Assembly (NCBI RefSeq): GCF_028453695.1
Contig: NC_135772.1
Coordinates: 11,718,001-11,782,000 of the forward strand
Reading direction: 5' to 3'
DNA: 64,000 nt
DNA from: Augochlora pura
Lineage: Eukaryota; Arthropoda; Insecta; Hymenoptera; Halictidae
In this document: positions 1 to 13,254 of the stretch, one piece after another
Position numbering within the stretch: the first letter of the stretch is position 1
How the letters are laid out: each line of letters starts with the position of its first letter
Notes under the pieces: generated by a model
The model's database searches: none
The model's input: the letters and a program-made list of their open reading frames with translations, nothing else
What the model was told of the DNA's origin: nothing
Position numbers and translations under genes: made by a program

Positions 1-1540
1 TATCACAGTAAAACGAAGTTTTGACAATCATTTAACTTTCATAACAATGTTACGCACAATTATTCTCAAATAATAGAATAATTAAAAGTGCAATTGTTTG
101 GAGTGACTAAAAATGTTTCCTAACTTTTCTATTTGTGTTTATAAGAAACAATTAAATAATACGTTTCGTAGATCTAAATAACTTGTCTTTTGCATGATGC
201 AATGACAAAATCGATTGATAGTTGTTATGAGTTAGAATTACTTGACGACAGCAGATATTATAGTAATTGTAATTGCTGCAAAAATTTTATTTAACATTAT
301 TTTGTATACAGTAAAGATTCTTATAAGACGGTAGATAGTTATTGTTTTTATTAAAAGTACAAATGTATGTATATCACAATATTAAAGAAGAGACGGAAAA
401 TATTATTTTTATTCAATATTGTTATACCTTAATTTAATAAATTTCTTCCTCATCTCTACTAAGTACAATCTAAGTACTGTTTCAAAATATCTGTAATTTT
501 GGTTTCTTTACTGATTCTTAGCCAATTTTGCAGCTCCCTTTTCAATTTCCATTTTCTTTCAGCGAAAGGAGACTATAGTTCATTATTCCTGTGCGTCATT
601 ATTTTATCGTAATTTAATTTTTAAATGTGTTAAACAAAAATCATGTTATCTAGTGCCGCAGAGGTACAGTGTAGTTAAAAGGTTTTCGCAATGTTCTTAT
701 CGTGTTAGAGCGAAACATACGAGGGTGCCCACAATTTATACTACCTTGTTAGAACGGAACCTTGTTATAGAATACCGTGTTGTAGAAGGGTTATCTGTAC
801 TAGTTAATAGTTTTAGAAAATTCAGTTTCAATTTGAAAAAAGCTATTCCGCTTTAAAAGTCGTCCGAATATTTTCGGGAGACCAAATATTTATCAATCAA
901 GCACATGTTAAATTAATGTGTGATATATAAAATTAGTGAAAATTCTATTATGCACAACGAAACAATAACCTTGATAAGAATAACTTTTTCAGAAAATCGT
1001 ATAAAAGTTAATACCGAAAATATGTTTAAAAATCGACGCTGGAAGGCGATAAATGTAACTACAGTTCCTGCGCGTTTAAATTAAATAAAATAGGACAATG
1101 CCTGTACCCAATTCTGCTCCATGACAAACAGCTTTTGTTCGTTGATCAAACAAGTCCCGTACTTCAGAATTCCATTCATGATCGCAACCTGTCGAATGCC
1201 ACGACTGGGCCGGACATCGATTTATCGAAACTGGTTGAACAAATTGCAGTTCCTTGGTCACGGAGGTCCACTTTGCGGCGACTGAGCCCCCGCTAATCCA
1301 TTATTTTACACGGCCTTTCATTTCCCGTGTCTACGGGCAGCGGCGCGGGCGCTATCGCGACTCCTTTAACAATCCGAACTAATTAAAAACTGGAACAACT
1401 GGTCCAGTGAGAACGACGAGGGCTCGATAACTTTTATGGCCACTTAAATGGTTTTAAAACGACGCTAGGCTAGGGGACTATACTTCTCGGGATTAGCGAC
1501 GGCCGGATTAAATGTAAACGGAAACAAGTACAGTGGAGCT
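1..1540. other. Spacer downstream of gene A
   Basis: AT-rich to about 1.0 kb, then more balanced around 1.1-1.7 kb. Only short open frames without domain or splice support. I see no gene. Confidence 0.6.
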
Positions 1541-1543
1541 TCA

Positions 1544-1549
1544 TTTATT
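1544..1549 (-). terminator. Candidate poly(A) signal of gene A
   Basis: AATAAA on the minus strand about 260 bp after the stop codon. Other A-rich sequences nearby could also serve. Confidence 0.4.
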
Positions 1550-1811
1550 ATCGTATAAAAGCGTAATGGGGCAGGGCTAGGTATAAGGAGGCTGTGATAC
1601 TGAAGAACCTCGGCAAATCCGGAACGCGTCTTCTTGGGCCGATGGAGAGCATTCAACGTCCATTTCTGATTGAGCTGTGCCGATCAATCTCTCCTGATTA
1701 GTCTTCGATTGAAGAGCCGAGGGTGACAGTCGAATGAGAAGTCGCTTGTATGTTGATGGAGATCTTTTCGGTTGTCGTAAGCCTCGAGGTAGTACTTGGT
1801 ATCAGAGGAAT

Positions 1812-3747
1812 TTACCAAATCTTCACACCAGCCCCAGAGGTGACCACACTCCCAGATGGACCAGCGACGACTGTGGGTCCTGTTAAACAAAAGATTTTAT
1901 TTATAATTTACTGTATATTTTCAATTATAATTATCTAAAAGCTATTATTATAAAATTATTTAGTTGACAAAAATGTTATCGTAATACAAATATAGAATAA
2001 ATTAATATTAACCCATTAAGTGGCTAGCCAATGATAGTCACATTTATGAAACCTTTAATCGCGTCCAAGTCAAAAATTCTGTACGCCGTTTCATGTTAAC
2101 CACTTCCTCATTATTTATTAAATATCAAATTTACGTTACTCGTTTAACAAAAGAGAAATGAAATGTAGTTTTTAGATCTGGTTTTTCAAATTCGTGGATG
2201 ATTTAAGGATTTATAAATGATGGAAGTTATTCGAAAATTATCAGAGTTGTATGTTGCAGGAGTAACCGGACTCCTAACGTTAGATCATGCAGAAAACTAG
2301 CAGGTCAACGTGATTAGATAAAGTTGTTACCGGCAGCCGGTCCTACGACAGCGGCAGCACCAGCAGCTGGCCCAACAACGGCAGCAGAACCAGCAGCTGG
2401 TCCAACGACGGCAGCCGAGCCTGCGACAGGCCCAATGACAGCCGCGGACCCAGCAACAGGGCCGACAACGGCTGCTCCGGGTATTACAGGTCCAGCCAGA
2501 GCCACGTTAGGCCAAACTCCGCCGAGGACTACGCCATTATGGCCCCAACCCCATCCAAGTGAACGACGTTCACGGTCTGGGCTGGCAGCGACGATGGCCA
2601 AAGTGGCGACAAGAACGAGCTGAAAGTACATTTGATTTTATATAATATTCAAAACTTTGTATGCTACGTTAGTTTTGTATGAGCCACTCGTCTGCCAAAT
2701 TAGTTAATTTCACCAAATGCGAGAAGAATGTGGTAGAACAGCATACATTGCATTTAAAAATTTTCTATAGAGTATTCAGTTAAATAGACATAGTCGTCAT
2801 CTTTCATCTACTATACCATGTATAATAATATCGTGTTTAATATCCGTGTATAATAATAAATTATCGGGTCTTGCTACGGCAACAAAAAATTATAGGTATT
2901 TCATGGTGTTAAAACCAATATCAAGGTTTATTTTAAGTATAAAAAGGTAAGTATCAATTACATTCTCTGACACTAACGTTTTAAAAATTGAAAAATTGAA
3001 ATTAACCATATTTGATCTCTGAACAAGCTCATATAGTTGACACAATCTTTTTATGAAACTTTTAAATTAATTTATATTACGATCTATTATGTAAGGTTAA
3101 CCGTATCAGGACTTACAAGGTATAAGAGGATTACAAAAGCAACTGCTATCATAAATATCGTCTTTTCTACTTTTATATTATTAAGCAAGTTGTTCTAATT
3201 TTGTGTGTATATTTCATGGATAATAAATAATCTCCGATTCTATGTCTGTATAATGTGCAATTAGTGATGAAAATTTCAAATAGAATTTGTTAAATTGTGA
3301 TGATATTATTTTCTCTTTTAAGCGTCAATGCAAATTTAGTCGCATCATAAATATAGATTACTTCTTCTTCTAAATAATGATTACACTTAAACAGGATTTA
3401 ATCACTAAATCGTGAAGAGTGTTCAATAGCAAAAGGTTTTTAAATCATGAGCAATTTAAATATTAATTCTGTGCAATTGTTTTGCGAGTGCATTAATTCG
3501 AAGATATATTTTATTCTTTTTCAGAAAATATTCTATTTATTAGTTCCAACAATCGAGAGTCAACTGTAGTTTTCTCAGATATGAAACCATCTTTAAATAA
3601 GATACAAAAGTAATCGAGTAAACAAATATTACGGAATTATAATAATAGTTTGAACAAAAATAAAAATGCAAGTAAATCGACAAAGTAAATAAAAAGAAGA
3701 CTAATAAAGGGATAATACGTCTATAAAGTTCTTACCAGGCACTTCAT
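1812..3747 (-). CDS. Gene A: apidermin-like cuticular protein, 3 exons, 122 aa
   Basis: Coding exons on the minus strand are 3736-3747 (ATG AAG TGC CTG, then donor GTAAG), 2331-2619 (acceptor TTTCAG, donor GTAAC) and 1812-1879 (acceptor TTTAACAG, stop TAA). Intron phases are 0 and 1 and the sum is an exact 123 codons. The product starts with a hydrophobic signal peptide (MKCLLVLVATLAIVAAS), followed by a basic RERR at about residues 20-23 and a Trp/Gly stretch (LGWGWGHNG). Then come four to five 10-residue units of the form GP(V/A)AGSAAVV, and a C-terminal tail ending GPSGSVVTSGAGVKIW. This composition (Gly, Pro, Ala, Val; almost no Cys after the signal) is that of apidermins, secreted structural proteins of hymenopteran cuticle. 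It is the smallest and most repetitive member here. Its exact function (which cuticle, which stage) cannot be read from sequence. Family assignment is inferred from repeat style and gene structure, not from a database match. Confidence 0.87.
2333..2475 (-). repeat. 30-bp tandem repeat coding for GPxAGSAAVV units in gene A
   Basis: Four to five imperfect 30-bp units encode 10-residue blocks GP(V/A)AG(S/A)AAV(V/I). Differences are mainly at third codon positions and Val/Ala changes, so the array is diverged but in register. Confidence 0.75.
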
Positions 3748-3780
3748 GGTTGTTGTGGTAGTAGTTTTCAGACGGGCTGT

Positions 3781-3818
3781 AACTGATGCTTAACCCTAAT
3801 GACACCGTGGTTTATATA
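3781..3818 (-). promoter_or_regulatory. Core promoter of gene A
   Basis: On the minus strand a TATATAAA box (3811-3818) is followed about 31-34 bp later by a TCAG initiator (A at 3784). This would give a 5' UTR of roughly 36 nt before the ATG at 3747. Confidence 0.7.
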
Positions 3819-6800
3819 CCCGATCATCGACAATGAAGAAGTCGATGGGGCAGCCTTCAACCCCGCATGAAAGTAAGAATATTAAACGTGTCAGGGTGCG
3901 GTCGTCGATGAACGGGATAGCAGCTGGCGTCACAAGTTCCGGATCCACCGTCATGGACAGGAGCCATTATCACTTGGGAAGCGATTCGGCCTCGAATGGA
4001 CAGCTGCCTGTTACCGCAATAACGGTTGTTGCAAGGGGAACAGAATTTTCCTGGCGGTCAGCAATGCATGCTGCCGCGAATTTGCTGATGATCCCTCGTT
4101 CTCGTACGCGAAACTCCGCGCATGCCCTTTTCATAAACACTAATAACTGCAGTTCGCTGCCGTAATTGCGGACTAAATCACCAAATCCTCGTGGTCCCGA
4201 TTATTTGAATTTTCCATCGAACGAACGACTAGACAACACGGTTTCCTAGGAAATAGTTGATCGGAGCAGACCTAGAAAACGATTTATATTCCGTGGTTGG
4301 GCGAATTATGGCATTTCGCGTACAAATGGTTTTCTAATAAATAATCTTTCCTAAAGACAAATTGAACGGTTGAAAAGTCATTTAAAAAGTTGTTCATATA
4401 ACATCTTGTAATGATTACTTGTCAAGCAATTTTCCAGTTTTTTCTCCGTGCAACTTGTTGATTGAAAAGTCAATCAATAAACTACGCGCAAGTAAAGAGT
4501 TGTTATACACGTCTACGAACAGTATCGATGGCTAGCAGAGTAGACCAGTAATTGGTTATTTTACGTTTATATTCTGTCACTATAATATCGTCGAACAATG
4601 TCTGATTTCATAACAGATTTTAGGTTTCTTTTCGATTATCTTTTTTACAATTTGTAAACAATAAAAATGTTATAAACATATAATGATATGTTTCCACTCA
4701 ATTTAAGGGCAATTTTGTGCCTTTAACAAACGAATAGTTTTCAATATTGACCTTACAATCGGAACAACAGTTAACAAATCGTAACAGTTTAATCTTGAAA
4801 TGTTCAAGGATCTATTTTTGACTTATATTTTTCAGTGTAAAAAGTGTCAAAAATGTGCGTGAAAGAAATATCGATTTTTTCAAATATTCATGTGGACTGA
4901 ATCCGTTGCACTGTATTAAACTTTCAATAGATAAATAAGTAACTTTGATAAATTCGATTCAATTGAGAAGTAAAATGAAGAACGTTTTCCAAAATAATCG
5001 ACTATTCCTAGATTTTTAGTATACGTTTTTTCAAATTCTATGGGGAGAATGCATTTCACCTCGAATGCATTTTCATGACCAATCCCAGTCTACCTATTTG
5101 AAACACAAAATCAAGTTTAGCTAAATATTATCAGCGCACTCGTATAATAATCAAAATCATGTTATCCACTCCGTGAACATTCCGGCGAGGTATCATGTCA
5201 CCTTGAAGTTTGCCGTGTTAATCTATCCGAGACCGGAAGTTCTTCCAGGCAAGGTGGTGTCGCGCAGCCTCCGCCCAAGAGCTCGGCGCGGCTAAAGTGC
5301 AACGCGCAAATTCGGCCAGGCGAGGCGAATCGACCGCAGTAGCACGCGGATCGCGATTCGCAATTTGACAAATTCGGTGCGCGCAATTACGTCGCGGCGC
5401 GGCGCGGCGCCACGGGGTAACACTAGGTCGCAGTCGGGGGGATTCAAAAGGACAGATTACCGCGGGGGAAAAAAAAAATCAGTGAAACGTCGCGAAAAAT
5501 GTCCGGCTCGTCGCACGCAAAATGAAAGAGCGAATAGATTCGTTTTGCGACCATTTTATTTCGTTTCGGCGTGATGCGTTCTACGGTCGACGTTCCTTTG
5601 TTACTTGCGGCTCAAATGCTTCGTAATCCACCGCGTCGCTACGCGCGTGCCACAACTGTAAAACAATTTGCCCGCTCTTTTTCCGTTTCCGGGATTTGCG
5701 CGAACGGGAAATGTTTTTTCAGATCGAAGATGGCCGCTGGACGATAGCCAGTTTGTTGGGGGCCGACTGTTTAGTTGGCGAAATCTCGCAAAAAAGATAT
5801 TTCAGCATGTGAAAGTACATGAATTAACGAAGCATTAACTAGAAAATAATTGTTTGTTTTTTAAAGAAAGTTTAAAATTATGACGCATGATTTCCCAGAT
5901 TTTCAAAGAGCTTTTTAAAGATATGGTACAAATATGAGATACGAGGGATAAAGATTGATTTGTACATCAAACTGACAGTTTTGACAATGAATGTACAATT
6001 ATTATGACGACAAAACACGCTCGCATAGCAATCGTTCTTTATAGACATAATTGTCTCATTTCAAAAACATTTCAACTAAATGTAATGACATAACTAAAAA
6101 TATCTATACGTGCTTCTTAAAGTAATTTTTGTTAAGGTTTATTCAAAAATAGATTTTTCAATTGTGACAAGTTCAATGGAAGGATATGCAATAAAAAATA
6201 ATGGATTAGGATTGAAACCCCAGCAATTTAATGATTATTATAATAATAAATTCACGTTATCGTTTGAAAATTTTGAATTCAAAGTTACTCCAACTATACA
6301 GTCGTAACAATTTTTCCTTTAATTTAATGTTTTCACAGTTTATCTCTGATAGTATTGTTTCTGAGAAACTCTTCTTATTACATTATTAGGCTGGACTTTT
6401 CGAGGCGGTGAGAACGGAAGTAGAATTGGACCATCGTAGCCCGCGTTCGACCTCGTTCGAAATTACCCGTGTCAACGAGACCTTCCACTGGATCCGCCGA
6501 AATTCACGCCTTCTTCCATCGCGCCGTTCGCCGGTCGCAAAACGATCAGAGATCTCGAGAGTCCGTTGGAAATGGCTTCACAGGCCACGGTGAACTAGAG
6601 ATATTGAAAAGTTCCGCCTTTTGTGACGAGTTCGTGGAAGTGGCGCCGTTTGAAGAATATTTGCCCAGCTCTTTCAATGCTCCGTCTACTCTTTGTATCA
6701 AAGGACATCAATTATAGAGAACTTTCTGACCCTGTTCGGCGCGAACTTGCGTCCCCACCTCATTGTTGACGACGGCCTCTACCAATCGTACGAAGAGTAC

Positions 6801-8270
6801 GGCCCCGTTTTCAGAATAGAATTCGAGGGAACGAGAAATCAGATTAGCAAAGCCGTAATCGAGCTCCATGAATTTTCATTAATATTTGTCCAAGACCGAG
6901 AACAGATTTTGATCGGAAATTACCGATGGATAGTACATCGAAACGCGGCCGACGTCTATCGGCTACACGCTTCCATTGTCATCGAATCAATTTATTTTTT
7001 CCCCTGTCGATGTGCGAATAGATGCACGAGCGCGGGAGACCGTCGCTCGTTTACGATATCAGATTTGATTGAGTCGAACTCGCCGATCTTTAAAATTGCA
7101 TTCCATGGTCGTTGGTATTGCGAAATACATAGCGGTGAAAATTGCTATTGTGTCCCGTAAAATGGTTCGCACGATATTGCATGAAACCGTCGCTGGGGCT
7201 CTGAAGTAGTTAAGTAATTAAGCGAATTTGCTATTGTTTGTGGAATGTTGTCGATAAAGTTTTTATTCTACTCAAAACGATGTACGTTAATAGGATACGA
7301 ACGTGATAAACACGCTGTGCTTTTACTTGTCATTAAATCTCGTTGATAAATTGTTACAAATTACGCCGTAGAAAATTTTAACAGAGTAAGATTCTGGATA
7401 CTGATAACATTTTACGTAAATTTTCCACATGGTAAAATGATCGTTTTCCTGAAATCAGTATCAAAATCCCGTTAACAGCGTTCGTCGACGAGGGCGATGC
7501 TTATCGTAATGTGGAATTATTATGTCAGGCGACGATGTAGATGATCTGTTGTTGCCAGGTATGAATCTGTCAAATGACGGGAACGATCATAATTAGGTGG
7601 CCGAAACAATTAGCAGGTTTATGCGAACCGCAAACGGATCTTGGTAAACGGCTCGCTCGATGAATCGCGAGCGTGTATTATGTTGTTGGTGTGGACACGC
7701 AAACGGAGAATTAAACGCCTATATGTAGGTTACCTCGCGACTCTGAGTATTCAGCTACTGCAAGCTGCAAGTACACAGCATCATAGGCGTCGATATTGCG
7801 TGCCACCGCAATATAGACTCGAACATTTGATTGTGTCGCGTGACGCTAATTTTCCAGAGCTCGCTGTTGTTTCGCGTGTTTCAAAGACAAAATAGGGTTT
7901 AATTAATCGACATTGGGGCGAATTTACCCGGCGTATGGTGCTCCCGATGCATCCAATTTAGACTGCAATTAATTCGAGCAATTTAAATGGGTTCAACCGT
8001 TCCCATATCTCTGTTTCATTCATTTTAATTGGTTTCCATTGAATACCACGCCCTTGATCTTTCTTTCTTTCTTCTTTGAAAGTTGCCTATCTACAATGCA
8101 AACCACCGTTGACACGTTTGCCAGTTGGATTACCTTGAAATCACCAACTGTTATTTAACCGAGAATGCTTTCGCCGATACGATTTCGCTGACACCGCATT
8201 TCGCCAACATTGTTTATCTATTGAGAGTTATATTTGTAACTAACGCTATAGTTAATAGTCGCAAGTAAAA

Positions 8271-8522
8271 TTAACCCCTTGCCATACCATTTTTTTTACA
8301 ACTACTATGATTAGAACTTTTTCGATCGTATTAATTTCTTAGGAAAAAAAACGGAATTTCATATTTATTGTGTGCTTACATCTACTTGAGTGTTTAAATA
8401 TTGGTGATTAGAAAATTATATTTGATTCCTACTTAAAGGAATTATGAACATTCATATCTAACAGCTTATTACTGGAAATCTTCGTTACCAGTCTGACTCG
8501 TTAAACAACGGCAAGGGGTTAA
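8271..8522 (+). mobile_element. TTAA-type MITE, family 1, copy 1 (252 bp)
   Basis: The element runs from TTAACCCCTTGCCATAC to a right end GGCAAGGGGTTAA, so the outer 12-13 bp are inverted repeats and TTAA flanks both ends, as expected for a piggyBac-type target site. The inside is AT-rich and non-coding. Just inside the right end is CAGTCTGACTCG, a near-palindrome shared by all copies. Confidence 0.7.
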
Positions 8523-8930
8523 TATTATAATTTGTTACGATTGATTAATTAACGCTACAAATTTATCTTTTCTATGTATAGACGCTAGCTTAAATTGCTT
8601 TATCTTAGTATCGTCGTTTAGTAACATCAATAATAACTTGTGTTGACGAAACGAGTCATTTGTTAATGATTTTAATTTGTTGGTATATAAACAACATCGA
8701 CGAAATACGATGTCGGTGAAAACGTGTCGATGAAAACATTGTTAACGAAATAATTTGTTAATGATTTCAAGGTGACCTTTGCTACACACGTGTGAATTTT
8801 CTCAAGCGCGTACATTACATGAAAATGGTAAACTAATTTTATGCATGTTGATATCTAATCTAGTCGACCAAAGATGATACACTATATTTAACCATAAGGT
8901 GCTCAAAGTATTAAATGGGTTAAAGTCTGC

Positions 8931-9084
8931 TTAAAGGAGGGTCATTTTGTATCCATGTAAAAAAAAGTGCTACAAGTATTATTTTATTTGTTTGAAATTT
9001 ATCTATTCATACAATACTCTTAACACATCACTCGAACAAAAATATATGTTTAAAATCTTGTGGACATTTTTTACCCTCCTTTAA
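8931..9084. mobile_element. Short TTAA-flanked inverted-repeat element, 154 bp
   Basis: Starts TTAAAGGAGGGTCATTTTGT and ends ACATTTTTTACCCTCCTTTAA, so TTAA plus AGGAGGGT is repeated in inverse orientation at the other end. Length and ends suggest another non-autonomous element, unrelated in its termini to families 1 and 2. Only one copy is seen in this window. Confidence 0.5.
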
Positions 9085-9916
9085 ATATGCTAGGGTTAAT
9101 GGAACATTTCGAAGAGCCAACGAAAAAGTGGCGGTACTTAAAACAATTAATACGATATGGTATTAATAGTTGATGTTATCCATTTGAAATTTAATTGATA
9201 GTACAATCAGGTTATAATTATGATGATACGTATTATTATGATTTTAACAACACGTGACAACGGTTTTAAATCGATTACAGTTCCTGAAACGATTGTGGAG
9301 TAGACTGTTATGGTTATTTTTTTGAAATGTTTACTTCATGTCAGTTCTACATTCAATCGCGAAGCTACTCCGCACAATATTGATCCACTTATTGCTGCGC
9401 CAATTGCGCGTTGTTGTGAAAGCGGTAAAAAGTGCTTGTTCTATGCTGTTCGCCATTTGCTGCAGTTTCTATTTTCTTCCGGTTATTTGTATTAGCATTT
9501 ACCATCGGGAAGTACGGACATCCGATATTGTGTAACATCATCCTTTCTCACGAATGCTTTTTTATTAAAACAGAAAGTCACGCATCTTTTTTCTTTCGGC
9601 TTTCAAAGCTATTTCAGAAACATTTCCACAAGATGCACATGTATGTAAGCACTAACTAAACATCAACAACCGATGTTTGAAACCTCGACCATCTCATAAA
9701 CTCTGTTCCTACGTTGTTTGCTCAAAACATACGCGTTCATGTAATTGGATCCTTGTCTGGTTTCCCATATTTGGAATTTCTATTTCTCATCTGTATAAAA
9801 CTTACCAGGATTACCCAGAAGAACAATAGAATATTCATTAAATATACGTATACACTCAGTAAAAGATGTCTTCGGATACCTTTTAAAATGGTATAACATT
9901 TTATTGCTGGACTCTT

Positions 9917-10165
9917 TTAACCCCTTGCACTACGACTCCTTTTACGATGCGTTAATTAGCACTTATTTGACCTTAATATTTTCCTTAATACGAGCAGATA
10001 ATTTTTTTCTTCTATTGTCTTTATTCACTTCCGTTACTAGACTTTGATAACAGAAAAATTCAATTTTATTTCGATTTAGAAGAAATGAATAATTTATTAA
10101 TTTCGTAGATCTTGCATGATATCTTTGTCACGAGTCTGTCTCGTTATTATAGTGCAAGGGGTTAA
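9917..10165 (+). mobile_element. TTAA-type MITE, family 1, copy 2 (249 bp)
   Basis: Ends are TTAACCCCTTGCACTAC and GTGCAAGGGGTTAA. The interior (including CAGAAAAATTCAATTTTATTTC and the near-palindrome CGAGTCTGTCTCG) matches copies 3 and 4 closely, so these three form a subfamily. No coding capacity. Confidence 0.72.
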
Positions 10166-12530
10166 AATATGTTTTTCAATACGCATTTAAGTTTCCGAGG
10201 TCTACAAAACTCATTTTTAAAATGTTCTTTATCGGCTCAAATAAAGAGAATGAAAAATTACAGTTTTCTTTTATCTTTTTGTCATTCCAAGTAATAGCAA
10301 AATTAAAAGATGTATTTTAATAATTGTACGGTATATTACCTCTTTCAACGTCTTCAAAAAATTCAATACATATATTCCAGTTTTAAAAAAGTTATATTGT
10401 TTTAAGACATGTTTGAAAACCTTTTCTATCCACTGCATATGACAGTTTGAGCATTACTTTCTAATTAATCGAGAATTTTAGTTTCCTAATTTTTCAGCAG
10501 AGCAATTAATGCTCCCAGTCGGCGTGCATTCATCCGGAATATAAACAGGTTATACACTAATCAAGAACTACCGTGCGCGACCTTATCAATACGTTTCTTT
10601 TCCCCGTTAAGCAACTTCAATCTCCATTAAGATTATTTTTTAAGATTTACATTACCGAAACTTGATATACTTGAATTGAGCATAATATACATAATCTACT
10701 GTCGCCTTCTATAGATAAATGCAAACTTTTACGGAGTTAAGTATGATATACATAAGTTATTGTTGCGTTACATCGATAGTCTAGAACTTTCAGGACATTA
10801 AGTAAAATGTATCGAGATAAATGTTGTGATATATCAATATGTTAGGACTTCGAAAAAACGGTAATCGAATTCTAAAGTTTGGCAATTAGTGTTTTTATCA
10901 TAATTGACGTCCAATGTTTTATAGTCGTACTAACGATTGCTAGTTTAGAATTATTAAGACACTGTTAAACTGTATAATCGTTGTTACGATTTTACATTTT
11001 ACATATTATCCGGTGTACCAAGGTTTGTCATCCTGGTCATGAAAATATAAAAGATAATCTCTTTTATTAATGGCGATGATTTAGGTGTTATTAGCTGCTA
11101 CTGATTTAGTCTCGTCACTAATACATATAATAGGCATTGTTAAGAAAAATCGGTTGCATTTTTTTACCAATCCGTGTAAGTTTCTTTTGCTACGAATCTC
11201 TATAAGTGAGTTAGAATAAAAAAAAATGATTTTATTGTTGCTTAGTATTTGTTTATGGAATTCACAGAGTTTTCTAATGAAATTTAGATTGCACTATCCT
11301 CGTACTCATTATTACGATAATTGTAGTTGTATGACTCGGATGTCAGTTCTCCGTTAATTTTGTAACCAAAAGCTGCGCTTCCAGGTGCATTTCTGAATTT
11401 TATTACTAACGCGAACGCATTGGAATATTTCTGTCACATTACTATTACATTTTTCTATTTCAGATTTCAATACAAATCTGTTTATGATATGTACGCACAT
11501 TAATTATGATATTATTTTCTGCTTGCTACAAGAAGCCTTCCGATCAAAATAGGAAACTGTTTCCATTATTGAAAAATAATTTACGAAAGTCGGTAAGAAA
11601 GTAACTCGAGGATAATGCTTTCCATCATAGTACACCTGACAAAGCCTTCGAAGCTGAACTATATCCTCGACTTTCCGTCCGTTACATTTCCGCGCAGTTG
11701 ATATCGTGGATTGCAACACCTATTATCATATCCGACATCTGTCTATACGCGATTCCGTCTCTAGTCGAAGGACCGTTAGGTATTCTTGAGGAGAAAATCC
11801 GTTCCACTCTCATAACCGCGACTACCGCCGCGCCGCGGCAAGGTGGCGTCAACATCGATAGAGCCGATCGGTTATCTCGCCGACCGGCTTGTCGAATGCC
11901 GTACTTGACAGTGAACCGATTATGACTGCATAATTGCACGGGCGCTCACCGGGGCATTGTTATACGTCCACCGGACGGCGGGTTTCGTGCGGTTTTTCGC
12001 GTGGGCAACGCGACGGAACGGCGCGCACAGGTGCTAACCCCGGTCTTCTTTCTTCGTTCCGTTCCTCCCACTTGTTCCAGGGCGGCGGTGCGCGCTGAAA
12101 TATTCATGAGGGGGATGCTAGAGGGATCGTAACGGGAGTTGTCTAAGCGCGTTCCGCTGCAAATCGTGTGCAGTTGCAAAATTATTCGTACGTGCCTTTT
12201 TGTGTGGGAGCGCAGTTAGCCCACGATTGGTTGCCGGCTGATTCGTAATGTATTGAGCGTACGTCCCGGACCGGACGGCCGTTCCACTCCAAATTCCGCA
12301 ACGCTGAATCGTCAAGGCGTCGGAAACGCTTAAAGCAATTAGCGTGTCTCGCGGCAACCGGCAAATGCGATAACGAAATCCGCCGTTTGACTTCTAACCC
12401 GGAATAAGCCTCGATTGTTACGATGGATCGAAAGCGGTTAAATATGTAAAAATCTTTTTGTTTACATTTTTCTACCGCCAGTCAGATAATTTTGAAGATA
12501 TAACGCGGCAAAGTTTAGGGTGTCACAAAA

Positions 12531-12758
12531 TTAACCCTTAGCGCTCGAAGCCATTTTAAGCTGAGATCTAAAATTGCTATTTTGACCAGCTGTAGTATAG
12601 TACTTACTATAATTTGCGCAAGTGAAATTGGGTCTTGTGACTCGTAAGACTGTTGCGCTTTTAACAGAAGGGTCTTTAATATTGTCAACATTATTTTGTT
12701 AATTGTATAACAATTTTCATTGACACTTCAGAGGCGCCACTCGAGTGCAAAGGGTTAA
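12531..12758 (+). mobile_element. TTAA-type MITE, family 2, copy 1 (228 bp)
   Basis: Ends are TTAACCCTTAGCGCTCGAAG and CACTCGAGTGCAAAGGGTTAA. The interior includes ATCTAAAATTGCTATTTTGA, seen in part in copies 2 and 3. The TTAA-CCC end logic is the same as family 1, but the terminal repeats read CCCTTTGCACTCGA instead of CCCCTTGCACTAC. Confidence 0.68.
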
Positions 12759-13080
12759 TTCCTTCGCGTTAGCGGAGATTTTTACAAGTGACTTCCGCAA
12801 AATTGTCGTTAATCTTAAAAATGTAGAAGAAAATATTTCTTCTGAGATAAATGTTTCTTAATTTTCGTGCGTCTTTGAATTTTACAATCATCATATATTG
12901 CAACATGTTTCTAACTGCTTTCCAAAACTTGCAACAATCAGGTTTATCTACTCTTCGCTGAACAATTTGAAACACGAGTCTGTAGAAAATATATTAAATG
13001 TGATAAGTTTTCGTTAAGACGAAGGTAAAAATAATTTTCGGGAAAATATAGATTAACAGAAAAATTACTATACAATGTTG

Positions 13081-13086
13081 TTTATT
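13081..13086 (-). terminator. Candidate poly(A) signal of gene B
   Basis: AATAAA on the minus strand, about 170 bp after the stop codon, in an AT-rich stretch. Confidence 0.45.
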
Positions 13087-13254
13087 TATACAGTTAAATA
13101 TTTAAATATAATATGTTTAAATGTAAGTGTACATATCTCTGGATGCATTGGCCAGTTCGAATCAGTAGGTAAAAGAGTAAAGAGTCGTATGTGTAGGCCT
13201 CAGTTAGGCACGAGGTATGTATATCATGGAGTTTTACATTTTCTTATTAGCCTA

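Larger units (their letters stand above)
3830..13070. other. Spacer between genes A and B
   Basis: About 9 kb with GC-rich islands at 5.2-5.75, 6.4-7.2 and 11.7-12.4 kb in AT-rich DNA. It contains two family 1 MITEs, one family 2 MITE and the 154-bp element. A 155-codon open frame at 6693-7160 shows no recognisable domain. I support no gene here. Confidence 0.6.

Noticed and set aside
6693..7160. 155-codon plus-strand open frame
   Set aside because: No recognisable domain, no signal peptide, no repeat, no partner exons; a frame this long can occur by chance in a 64-kb window.
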